Shown piece after piece: positions 54,471-62,229 of a stretch of DNA of 64,000 bases. The DNA is from CAXBBB01 sp963815505 (lineage in GTDB: Bacteria > Bacteroidota > Rhodothermia > Rhodothermales > BA12): the NCBI GenBank assembly GCA_963815505.1, contig CAWFGU010000010.1:1-64000 (forward strand), given 5' to 3'. The translations under genes and the position numbers were made by a program. Below the pieces are notes generated by a model. The model saw only the letters and a list, made by a program, of their open reading frames with translations. It did no database searches and was not told the origin of the DNA. Positions within the stretch are counted from its first letter, which is position 1. Each line of letters begins with the position of its first letter.

Positions 54471-55553
54471 TCAGGCGGTGTCGGTGGGCGAAGGGTCGGC
54501 GGTCGAGAGATCGGCGGGCGGCGATCCGGGTTCGTGCCGCAGGTAGAGAGTACGTCTCGGAAACGGGATTTCGTGCCCGTCGGCGTCGAACCGCGCCTTG
54601 ATGGCCAGCCGCAGGTCGCGCTCGGCCTGAAACTGCTCGCCCGGCACGACGCGGACGATGACGCGCGCGTCGAGTTGCGACTCGCCAAAGCCCGTCAGCG
54701 CCTGGACTTCGGGACGCTCGTCGAGCAAGATCTCTTTGTGCTGCTCGGCCCACTCGTCGGCGGCCTCCTGCATTGCGTTCAGGATTGGGCGCGGATCGGC
54801 CTCGTAGGGCACGCCGACGACGACGATGGCGCGGGCGTAGCCGATCGACTTGTTGCCAAAGATGCGCAGCTCGCCCGCGGGCACCATCAGCACCTCGCCG
54901 TCGAACTTGCGCAGCTTGATCAGCCGCACGCCGATGTGCTCGACCGCACCCACGTCGCTGCCGACGCGCACCAGGTCGCCCACGTGGATCGTGTCGTCGA
55001 AGAGCAGAAAGATGCCGCTGATCACGTCGCGCACCAGCGTCTGAGCGCCAAAGCCGATGGCGAGTCCGGCCACGCCCGCCGTCGCGATCAGCGCGCCGAC
55101 TTCGATGCCGATCTGGCTCAGAACCAGGATCAGGGCCAGAGGCCAGAGCGTGTAGCGCGCCACGCTCGAGAGCAGGTTCTGAATCGTCGAGACGCGCTGG
55201 CGTCGGGGAGCCGAAGCGGGCAGGTTATCGAAGCGCGACGCGTACTTGCGCGCCGCCTTGTCGATGAAGCGAATGACCAGGGCCGTCAGGACGAGGATGA
55301 TGACGACGTGCAGCACGACGCCCACCAGCCCGATCCACAACGCCGGATCGTAGATATAGGCCCAGAAGCTTTCGGCAGCGGTTTTGGCCGAGCCGACCGG
55401 ATCGGTGATGCGCTCGACCCATGCCGTGTCGGCGCGCAGGCGCTGGCCCAGCGTCGTCGTGTCCAAGGCGGCGAGGCTGTCGGCAGCAGAAGGCGTTTGC
55501 TGAGCCGCGCGCGAGGCGGCGGCGAAGGATTGCGGAGCGTGCATGCCGGGCAT
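54471..55553 (-). CDS. Mechanosensitive channel, MscS family
   Basis: A 360-residue inner-membrane channel that opens under membrane tension to release osmolytes. Three helices are visible: LWIGLVGVVLHVVIILVLTA, SVARYTLWPLALILVLSQIG and the glycine/alanine-rich pore helix VGALIATAGVAGLAIGFGAQ. The conserved post-pore part LVRDVISGIFLLFDDTIHVG leads into the beta domain (VGAVEHIGVRLIKLRKFDGE, VMVPAGEL-like VLMVPAGELRIFGNKS). The end is acidic and proline-rich. It is coupled to a downstream lipoprotein gene and divergent from the DUF2064 gene. Confidence 0.95.
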   Translation of the reverse strand: MPGMHAPQSFAAASRAAQQTPSAADSLAALDTTTLGQRLRADTAWVERITDPVGSAKTAAESFWAYIYDPALWIGLVGVVLHVVIILVLTALVIRFIDKAARKYASRFDNLPASAPRRQRVSTIQNLLSSVARYTLWPLALILVLSQIGIEVGALIATAGVAGLAIGFGAQTLVRDVISGIFLLFDDTIHVGDLVRVGSDVGAVEHIGVRLIKLRKFDGEVLMVPAGELRIFGNKSIGYARAIVVVGVPYEADPRPILNAMQEAADEWAEQHKEILLDERPEVQALTGFGESQLDARVIVRVVPGEQFQAERDLRLAIKARFDADGHEIPFPRRTLYLRHEPGSPPADLSTADPSPTDTA

Positions 55554-55563
55554 GAAAATCAGG

Positions 55564-55570
55564 TAGTTTG
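55564..55570 (+). promoter_or_regulatory. -7-like box TAGTTTG
   Basis: TAGTTTG ends 29 bp before the GTG start of the DUF2064 gene, in the 46-base divergent gap with mscS. Same form as the box at 30511. Confidence 0.4.
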
Positions 55571-55599
55571 TCCGGCCCTACCCAGCCCACCCGCCTTCC

Positions 55600-56283
55600 G
55601 TGCCGACCGTTCGCTCCGCCCTCGTCGTTTTCGCCAAAGTCCCACAGCCCGGCAAGGTCAAAACGCGCCTGTGCCCGCCGCTGACGCCCAGCCAGTCGGC
55701 CGGGTTGTACGCCGCCATGCTGGGCGACGCGCTTGGCCAGTACGCGGCGTTGGACTGCGACGTACGCCTCTACGTCGGCGGAGAGGTTGGCGGGATGCCG
55801 GATGACTTGCGCACCGCCACCAGCATTCACGAGCAGCGGGGCGAGGGCCTGGGCGCTCGAATGCAACGCGCGCTGCTCGAAACGTTTGCCGCCGGGTACG
55901 GCCGCTGCGCCCTGATCGGGACGGATCACCCCACGCTCCCGTCGGCTTTCATCGAGCACGCGTTCGCCTCGCTGGACGCGCCCAAGAGCATCGCCTTGGG
56001 TCCCACGTCGGACGGCGGCTACTACTTGCTCGGCGTCAACCACTTCTTCCCGTCGCTCTTCGCAGGCATGGAATACAGCCACGCGGACGTGTTCGACCAG
56101 ACCTTGGCCCGCGCGTCGACCGAGGACGCCCACGTCACCGTCTTGCCGCCCTGGTACGACGTGGACGACGCCGACTCTCTAAACCGGCTCTGCATTGATC
56201 TGGGTGAGTTACCGGTCGACGTAGCCCCCCACACGCGTGCGTGGATCGAACGAAGCGGGCGTGCACAAAGCAACGTGCGCTGA
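55600..56283 (+). CDS. DUF2064/TIGR04282-family transferase
   Basis: A 227-residue GT-A-like nucleotidyl or glycosyl transferase. The family signatures are LVVFAKVPQPGKVKTRLCPP at the start, ARMQRALLETFAAGYGRCAL in the middle and GTDHPTLPSAF plus LGPTSDGGYYLLGVNHF. This is the rSAM/selenodomain-associated transferase 1 group. A group-2 member lies 3 kb away at 51924. GTG 55600 is chosen because MPTVRSALVVF opens the fold. It is divergent from mscS. Substrate unknown. Confidence 0.88.
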   Translation: MPTVRSALVVFAKVPQPGKVKTRLCPPLTPSQSAGLYAAMLGDALGQYAALDCDVRLYVGGEVGGMPDDLRTATSIHEQRGEGLGARMQRALLETFAAGYGRCALIGTDHPTLPSAFIEHAFASLDAPKSIALGPTSDGGYYLLGVNHFFPSLFAGMEYSHADVFDQTLARASTEDAHVTVLPPWYDVDDADSLNRLCIDLGELPVDVAPHTRAWIERSGRAQSNVR

Positions 56284-56475
56284 GTCAGCAGGCGTCCGGT
56301 ATCAGAGCGCCCACGCGATCAGCACCGGATGGACGACGGTTGTACTATCCACGCCCCCACATCGGTAGCCGCGGACTATCAGGTGTCAGGCGCTCTCCTG
56401 CGAAGAACGGTTGTATGTGGATCGGGAAAAAGTCCAAGCCTCCAACGAGGACTTTCCGCACGGAATCGGTGAATG
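56283..56475 (-). pseudogene. Degenerate partial copy of the DoxX-like gene
   Basis: On the minus strand, FFPIHIQPFFAGERLTPDSP then RLPMW aligns with FLPVHLQPFFVGECMTPDGP and CLPMW of the intact DoxX-like gene at 58865-59308. After that, an in-frame TAG and frame changes disrupt it, though the DNA still matches (CACGCGATCAGCACCGGATG is identical in both). It has no start. It fills the 306-base gap before the chemoreceptor gene. Both copies have the same orientation, on either side of the chemoreceptor gene. Confidence 0.75.
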
Positions 56476-56589
56476 GCCCTTGGGCAACGCGCAGCGCTGA
56501 TTGTGAGAAGCTGGTGCCGAGGGAGGTTTAAGCCGGCCAGCATCCAGCCGATAAGGGAGACGAGCTTGTCTTCCCTTCCTGCCACTCTT

Positions 56590-58872
56590 ATGACGCTCTT
56601 GCCCGCACACCTAAGCCGCCACCTCGGACTGAGAGTCGGCGCTGCCCTAGGCCTGATCGTTCTTTCGGCTCTGGGCATGGTTGCGGGCATCCATCTCGCG
56701 CTCCGGACTATGGATGCCGACGCGATACTGCTCAACGAGTCGGGGCGGCTGCGAATGGTGAGCCAAAAGATTGCCAAGTCGGCAGCGCTTACGATTTCAG
56801 GTAATGAGGGGGCACGCGAGGAGTTGCGAGCGGCCATTGATCTGTTCGACCGCACATACGCGTCGGTCCTCGCGCACCTGCCGCCCGTCGCAGAGGAGCA
56901 GTACGGGATCGTGGATGCGGTGTGGAGCGACGTGCGAGCGGCCGCTCTCGTGGTAGCCGATCCTGCCGCCGATCCGGATGAGGCGCAGGCCGCCAAGCGA
57001 GCGATTGAGCGGCTCAACTTGTCGCTGCTCAAAGAGGCGAACGCAGGGGTGAGCGTGATCCAGCAGAACGCCGATAGCCACGTGGCGCGCATCGGCCAGA
57101 TTCTTCTGGTCGGGTTGGTACTGATCGTGCTTTCGGGGCTCGCGGCGTCGGTCATCCTGCGCAAGTCGATCACTCAGATCATCGGGCTGGACCGTGTGAC
57201 CCGTGATCTCGCGGAGGGATCGGAGCGGACGGTCGAGGTGCGCAGTTCGGATGAGGTGGGAAGTCTTGCAGCGGCCATCCAGGCGCTGAGCGTCAAAGTG
57301 CAGCGCCGGAACGGAGTCATCGAGACGATCATGGAGACCGTCGCTCGGGTGGACGCCGAAGCCGAACCGTCGCGCGCGCTCGAAGTGATCGTAGACGCGG
57401 CTCGCCGGGTCACCCAGAGCTCGCACGGTGTGGTCGTCTTGTTCGAGGACGGATCGGTGTCGAGTCTCGCCGCATCGGGGTCCGGGCTACCCGGGTGGAC
57501 CGAGGGGCAGACGCCGCGCACGCATCCGCTGTTCGCACGCGCCGAATCCGCCGAAGGCCAACTGTTCGTCTGTGACACGCACGACGTACTCGATCTGGCT
57601 CGCCTTCCGGGGCTTCCTGCAGTGCAACGAGTGCTCGCCGCGCCGCTCGTGGCCGGGTCGGACGTGATTGGGGTCGCGTACGTCGCCCACGCTGACGATT
57701 CGGAAAGTTTCAGCGACGACGACCGTCAGTTCTTCGGGCAGTTGACTCGGCTTGCCGCCAATGCCGTCGAGACCAAACGCGTATCTGCTCGCCGTCGTAC
57801 CGAGCGCCTCAGGATGCGCTCGGTATCTGAGGAACTGCGCACGATCCTGACGCGCGTTGGCCAGGGCGACCTGACCGTTGAGCCGTCACCGCTCGACCAG
57901 CGCGACGCGATAGGGGAGGTGCGCGAAGGCGTGCGCGGCATGATCGTCAGCCTGCGCACGACGCTTTCCGAGGTTGTTGGCGCCTCCCAACAACTCGCCG
58001 CCGCGTCGACGCAGATCGCCTCATCGACGGATCAACTCGCTCACGTGTCGGGATTGCAGGCCGAAGGAGCGCGCGTCGTAGAGCGCTCGCTGGGCGAACT
58101 GGTCGACACGATCAACGCCAACGCACAAACCGCCAACGAGTCGGCCCGCGCCTCCGAAGCGTCGGGACGCGCCGCGCAGGAGGGCGGCGACGTCGTCGGG
58201 CAGACCGTGACGCAGATCCGTCAGATCGCCGATGTCGTCAACGAGAGTGCGAGGAGAGTCCACTCGCTGGAAGTGGCATCGAGCCAGATCGGTGAGATCG
58301 TCGACGCCATCAGCGACATCGCGAATCAGACCAACCTGCTCGCCCTCAACGCAGCCATCGAAGCGGCTAGGGCAGGGTCGGCCGGTCGCGGATTCGCTGT
58401 CGTCGCGGACGAGGTGCGCAAGCTGGCCGAACGTACGACGCAGGCGACGCAGCAGGCGGAAGCCGTCATCGGGTCGATTCAGGCCGAGACCACATTGGCC
58501 GTAGAGGCGATGGAGAAGGGGGCCGTCAGCGTGTCGGACGGTATGGCGCTGGCCGATCAGACGGCCGACGCGCTGAGCCGCATCGTCGAGAGTGCCGAAC
58601 GCACCTCCAACCTCGTGGCCCAGATCGCTACGGCGACCGAGGAGCAGTCCGCTACGGCGCAAACCATCGCGCATTCGGTAACCGAAATGGACGCCTACGC
58701 CGCCCGCGGGCTCAGAGAAACCGAGCATACGGCGGCCGGTGTGCAGCAGACCAGTGCATTGGCCGAGAGTCTGAGTGAGTTGGTCTCCCGGTTCCGCCTC
58801 GAGGTGGGGTACGAACGACCGGCCATGCCGTCCAGCCGTGCCGCACCTTCCATGCCGGTCACGGTCAGCTAA
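56590..58872 (+). CDS. Methyl-accepting chemotaxis protein with PilJ-like sensor and GAF
   Basis: A 760-residue transmembrane chemoreceptor. A first helix near residues 17-37 precedes a PilJ/NarX-type sensor (LLNESGRLRMVSQKIAKSAA). The second helix near 160-180 (IGQILLVGLVLIVLSGLAAS) is followed by HAMP, then a GAF-like domain (HGVVVLFEDGSVSSLAASGS; VLAAPLVAGSDVIGVAYVAH). The signalling tip is IVDAISDIANQTNLLALNAA plus IEAARAG. No CheR-docking pentapeptide is visible at the end. No che genes are nearby. The sensor type suggests twitching motility or surface response. ATG 56590 is chosen as it opens the first helix. Confidence 0.93.
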   Translation: MTLLPAHLSRHLGLRVGAALGLIVLSALGMVAGIHLALRTMDADAILLNESGRLRMVSQKIAKSAALTISGNEGAREELRAAIDLFDRTYASVLAHLPPVAEEQYGIVDAVWSDVRAAALVVADPAADPDEAQAAKRAIERLNLSLLKEANAGVSVIQQNADSHVARIGQILLVGLVLIVLSGLAASVILRKSITQIIGLDRVTRDLAEGSERTVEVRSSDEVGSLAAAIQALSVKVQRRNGVIETIMETVARVDAEAEPSRALEVIVDAARRVTQSSHGVVVLFEDGSVSSLAASGSGLPGWTEGQTPRTHPLFARAESAEGQLFVCDTHDVLDLARLPGLPAVQRVLAAPLVAGSDVIGVAYVAHADDSESFSDDDRQFFGQLTRLAANAVETKRVSARRRTERLRMRSVSEELRTILTRVGQGDLTVEPSPLDQRDAIGEVREGVRGMIVSLRTTLSEVVGASQQLAAASTQIASSTDQLAHVSGLQAEGARVVERSLGELVDTINANAQTANESARASEASGRAAQEGGDVVGQTVTQIRQIADVVNESARRVHSLEVASSQIGEIVDAISDIANQTNLLALNAAIEAARAGSAGRGFAVVADEVRKLAERTTQATQQAEAVIGSIQAETTLAVEAMEKGAVSVSDGMALADQTADALSRIVESAERTSNLVAQIATATEEQSATAQTIAHSVTEMDAYAARGLRETEHTAAGVQQTSALAESLSELVSRFRLEVGYERPAMPSSRAAPSMPVTVS

Positions 58873-59308
58873 CGAGTGGGCGATGTCGTGCCGCGCCATC
58901 CAGGCGGTTCGTGTCCGGCGTCCGGTGCCAGAGTGCCCACGCGATCAGCACCGGATGGAGGACAGCGAGCCGTACGATCCACGCCCACATCGGCAGGCAC
59001 GGGCCATCGGGCGTCATGCACTCGCCCACGAAGAACGGTTGCAGGTGGACCGGGAGAAACGCGAGCAGCATCGCGACGATGCCCCAAGCGGCGAGTTTGC
59101 GCGTCCGCTCGACCAGCAGCCCGGCGCCCAGCCCGATTTCGGCGACGCCGCTCAGGACGTTGAGCAGGTCGGGGAGCGGCAGGTAATCCGGGATCAGGCG
59201 GACGTAGAAATCGGGGGCGCGGAAGTGGTTGAAACCGGCGACGATGAGTGCGCCGCCCAGAATCCAGCGGCTGATCGTCTTGATGCGGCTCGGAATGCGT
59301 TCGCTCAT
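58865..59308 (-). CDS. DoxX-like membrane protein
   Basis: A 147-residue inner-membrane protein with four spans (WILGGALIVAGFNHF; LNVLSGVAEIGLGAGLLV; AAWGIVAMLLAFLPVHL; AWIVRLAVLHPVLIAWALW). The GxxHF start, PDYLPLP stretch and RLP-type arrangement fit the DoxX/DoxD-like group. The ATG overlaps the DUF72 stop (ATGA), so it is translationally coupled with it. It is convergent with the chemoreceptor gene, overlapping 8 bp. A degenerate partial copy lies at 56283-56475. Confidence 0.8.
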   Translation of the reverse strand: MSERIPSRIKTISRWILGGALIVAGFNHFRAPDFYVRLIPDYLPLPDLLNVLSGVAEIGLGAGLLVERTRKLAAWGIVAMLLAFLPVHLQPFFVGECMTPDGPCLPMWAWIVRLAVLHPVLIAWALWHRTPDTNRLDGAARHRPLVS

Positions 59309-60363
59309 GCGAGCCGCTTGGCTTCTTCGTCGAGGATCCGATGGCTGATGCGGCGCCCCAACTCGGGCGAGTTGCCATAGGCGCGGTTGTTCAAGATCAG
59401 GTTGTGAACCGCGTCCTGCTTTTCAGCTTGATACGTCAGCGCGACGGCGTCGAGGATCATCGTGCGCGTGCCTTTGTGATCGACGAGTTCGGGGATCGGC
59501 GCCTCGAACGGATGGGCTTTGGCGTAGGCGTCGGCATACTTGATGCGCAGCGGCGTCAGGAGGCGCGTGACGACGTTGCCGTCGCTGGCCGTCAGCCGGT
59601 TGCCCGTCATCGCCCACTGCTCGCGGACCGGCGGCAGCCACGTCCAGTGCGAAAACACGTGGCCCAGACCGCGCTCGGCGAGCCAGTCGAAGTAGGCGGG
59701 GGTGAGCAGGTGCGGCGACCGGACCTCCAGGTGCGGCTGGACGACGGGTGGAACGGCCTCGAAGAAGGCGTTCAACTGATCGATCTGGACATCCGGCTCC
59801 ACGCTGTCCTGCGTGCGCTGGTACGACTGCTCGAAGATGACGCCGATCAGCCGTTCCTGGAGCAGTTCTAGCGCAGGTTGCTGGAAGTCGCGGTCGTAGG
59901 CTTCGGCGTCGAGATAGGTCGGGTTGCCCTCGTACGACACGTCGCCACCGCGCGAGCGGCGCAGCGTGGGCGTGATGAACTGCTGCGGCGCTTTGAGCAG
60001 AAAGAGCGCGTCGGGCGGGGCATGGCGGGCGTACTCGGTGAGCACGCGCAGGTTGGGCGACGGCTCGCCGCTGGGCTCGAGGAGCGGGCGGTAGTAGGTG
60101 AAGTCGAGCTCGAGGACTCCGAAGTGGCCGAAGTAATCTTGCACGCTCTCGACCGGAAGCACGCGCTCCTCGAACGTCTTGCCGCCGATCTTCTTGGACC
60201 GCGTCTTGACCTCGTCGGCCCACCGCTCGGACGGGTAGATCTGGTCTAGCCAGCCGCCGTAGCGGTCCGACGCCGTGCCGACGCGCAGGTTGGGATGCAC
60301 CTCGCGAAAGTCGAACGCGTCGACCATTTCGCGGAGCTCGGCGGTAGGATCGTAGGCTTCCAC
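59305..60363 (-). CDS. DUF72-domain protein
   Basis: A 352-residue TIM-barrel-like protein of the DUF72 family, whose function is not established. NLRVGTASDRYGGWLDQIYP is the usual opening (normally VGTSGWxYxxWxGxFYP), and YFGHFGVLELDFTYYRP replaces the common F.tVE.NsTFY block. DALFLLKAPQQFITPTLRRS matches FxFxxKxPxxITH. The start GTG 60363 is nearest the homology and 5 bp after the flippase stop; the gene overlaps the DoxX gene by 4 bp. The three form one operon. Confidence 0.78.
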   Translation of the reverse strand: MEAYDPTAELREMVDAFDFREVHPNLRVGTASDRYGGWLDQIYPSERWADEVKTRSKKIGGKTFEERVLPVESVQDYFGHFGVLELDFTYYRPLLEPSGEPSPNLRVLTEYARHAPPDALFLLKAPQQFITPTLRRSRGGDVSYEGNPTYLDAEAYDRDFQQPALELLQERLIGVIFEQSYQRTQDSVEPDVQIDQLNAFFEAVPPVVQPHLEVRSPHLLTPAYFDWLAERGLGHVFSHWTWLPPVREQWAMTGNRLTASDGNVVTRLLTPLRIKYADAYAKAHPFEAPIPELVDHKGTRTMILDAVALTYQAEKQDAVHNLILNNRAYGNSPELGRRISHRILDEEAKRLA

Positions 60364-60368
60364 AGGCG

Positions 60369-61538
60369 TCAGCGGCGGTTGGAGGGAGGCTCGGAGACGA
60401 CCGGCGCGCCGACGTGTCCGTCGCCCGAGAGCAGTCCGTCGCCCGACGCAGCAGCGTCTCGTATGTCGCGCTGGACGGCGCGTTCGGCCCGCAGCGCGGC
60501 TCGACGCTTGCGCACCTGCCGGATGCGGTGCCAGCTTAGGTAGCCGCCGCCGCCGATGAAGATGTAGTAGCCGAAGATGCGCCACGCCAGCAGCGTCGGC
60601 GCGATCATGGCGGCAGGGATGAGTGGTCCCAGGAAGAGCGCGTAGAAGCCTTCGACGCCTCCTGCTGCTCCGGGCGTCGGCATCACCAGGCTACCCAGCG
60701 TCATGCCCATCGACCGCAAGAAGAACAGGTCTTTGTCGAGCGCGGGGTAGACGCTCCACACCATGAAGACCAGCATCAGGTAGCGCGCGATCCAACTCGC
60801 CGCCGTCAGCAGGAAGCCGCCCGCATAGAAGCCGAAGCCATGCGTCCGAAACAACTGGGCTCGCTCGCGCAGTTGCTTGATCTCGCGCTGCGCTCGCGAC
60901 TCGAACCGGCGCAGCATGGGCAACGTGAAGAGCCAACCGATCGACCGCTCCAGCCATTCGGGCTTGACGAGCATCGCATAGGCGAAGATCACGGTCCACG
61001 TCAGCATGCCGCCGAAGTAGCATAGCAGAGTGATCAGCCCGGCGTCGCCGACTTCGGCCGGAAACGAGAGGCCGTAGATCGCGCCGACGAGCACGACGAG
61101 CACGCTCAGCGCGGTCCAGAACTGGTCCAGCAGCATCGCCAGAAGCAAGAACGCGGACGTGTCACCGACTTTGAGCCGACTGTCTTTGGCGAGGTAGATC
61201 GCCGCGAACGGCCCGCCGCCGATGGCCGAGGGTGTGATGTTCGAAAAGAAGTCCCACGAAAGCTGACCTCGCAGCGATGTCCCGAAGTCGAGCTGGCCAG
61301 AGGACACGTGCTTCAGCCGCCAAGCGCCGAAGAGCACACGCGCCACGATCATCGAAAGGCCGAGTGAGAAGAGCCACGGGTTGAGCGCCCGAGCCATGCT
61401 CACCAGCGCGTCCCCATCGAAGTCGGTCCAGATACCGATGGCCACGATCACGCCCAGGCTCAGCAGAATCGACCACGTGACTGCAGCGTACGAGCGTCGA
61501 CGCGCCGGCGGCTTGGGCAGTGGGGCCGTGGTGGACAT
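60369..61538 (-). CDS. Flippase-like membrane protein (LPG synthase TM/YbhN family)
   Basis: A 389-residue inner-membrane protein of the lysylphosphatidylglycerol synthase transmembrane (DUF340/YbhN, AglD-like) family. Key parts are MIVARVLFGAWRLKHVS, DFFSNITPSAIGGGPFAAIY (the conserved N-x-TPxxxGG motif) and SLVMPTPGAAGGVEGFYALF, the second PxPGGxGxxE repeat. About eight spans are visible. It likely moves a lipid-linked compound. It leads a three-gene operon with DUF72 and DoxX genes. ATG 61538 is chosen; an upstream extension is a non-conserved basic stretch. Confidence 0.88.
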   Translation of the reverse strand: MSTTAPLPKPPARRRSYAAVTWSILLSLGVIVAIGIWTDFDGDALVSMARALNPWLFSLGLSMIVARVLFGAWRLKHVSSGQLDFGTSLRGQLSWDFFSNITPSAIGGGPFAAIYLAKDSRLKVGDTSAFLLLAMLLDQFWTALSVLVVLVGAIYGLSFPAEVGDAGLITLLCYFGGMLTWTVIFAYAMLVKPEWLERSIGWLFTLPMLRRFESRAQREIKQLRERAQLFRTHGFGFYAGGFLLTAASWIARYLMLVFMVWSVYPALDKDLFFLRSMGMTLGSLVMPTPGAAGGVEGFYALFLGPLIPAAMIAPTLLAWRIFGYYIFIGGGGYLSWHRIRQVRKRRAALRAERAVQRDIRDAAASGDGLLSGDGHVGAPVVSEPPSNRR

Positions 61539-61653
61539 GCAGGGTGCGGAAGGCAGAGTGCGGTAAGGTAACGGTAACCCCGGACGCTTGGATTCAAATA
61601 TGCACTGAAATACGCTAGAAGCGTCTGGGCAAATCGAAATCGACCAACATGAG

Positions 61654-61687
61654 ACGAGCGACGCAAACCACAGTCTGCGTCGCTCGT
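61654..61687 (-). terminator. Hairpin after the 61.7-kb gene
   Basis: A perfect 12-bp stem, ACGAGCGACGCA (61654-61665) with TGCGTCGCTCGT (61676-61687), has a 10-base loop. It lies 20 bp past the stop at 61708. On the minus strand no T-run follows, so termination is plausible but not certain. Confidence 0.6.
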
Positions 61688-61707
61688 TGAGCCTCAAAGT
61701 GAGAGCA

Positions 61708-62064
61708 TTAGCGAGATCCAGGTACGTTGAGGCTCATTCCGAGGATGGGCTGTCCTGCGTCTATTTCGATCTCGGTCACGCCTTGAGCAACCTTGAACTC
61801 TTCGGTCAACTGGTACTCACGGTCGGGGTCGAGCACGAGATACGGCTTCTTGTCGCCGACCCACCAGACATTGGACTTGGAGCGTTTGGCGGCCTGCATC
61901 GCCGCCACTACAGCCTGCTCATCGCCCATGAAGCTCTGCCGATGGTCTTCAACTTCTACGGGGACGGGGCGCGTGGCGACGCTGTGCAGCAGGCAAAACG
62001 TGACTAAACAAAGACCAATCCAGGCAGAGAATACGCGGGAGGGGTGGTCGAAAAGCTGCGTCAT
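61708..62064 (-). CDS. Small hypothetical protein with N-terminal membrane segment
   Basis: A 118-residue protein that I do not recognise. Residues of about 12-31 (FSAWIGLCLVTFCLLHSVAT) form a signal or anchor. The soluble part has SFMGDEQAVVAAMQAAKRSK, NVWWVGDKKPYLVLDPDREY and ends LGMSLNVPGSR. It is divergent from prfA, with 165 bases between them in which I see no gene and no clear promoter box. Lower GC and codon use than its neighbours are suggested by the flanking AT-richer sequence. Confidence 0.5.
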   Translation of the reverse strand: MTQLFDHPSRVFSAWIGLCLVTFCLLHSVATRPVPVEVEDHRQSFMGDEQAVVAAMQAAKRSKSNVWWVGDKKPYLVLDPDREYQLTEEFKVAQGVTEIEIDAGQPILGMSLNVPGSR

Positions 62065-62229
62065 GGTACGGGTGAGTGAGGTTTGTTGGTGGACTCTTCC
62101 TCTGGCCCTGCGAAAACCGGGCCGATCTTATCGCAGGATTGCGGGTTGGGTAGAAAAAGCGATCGCACGAACAGAAATCCCTCGTTGTAACACGATAGTT
62201 TCCATCGATCTGACTCTAAATACGACGAT

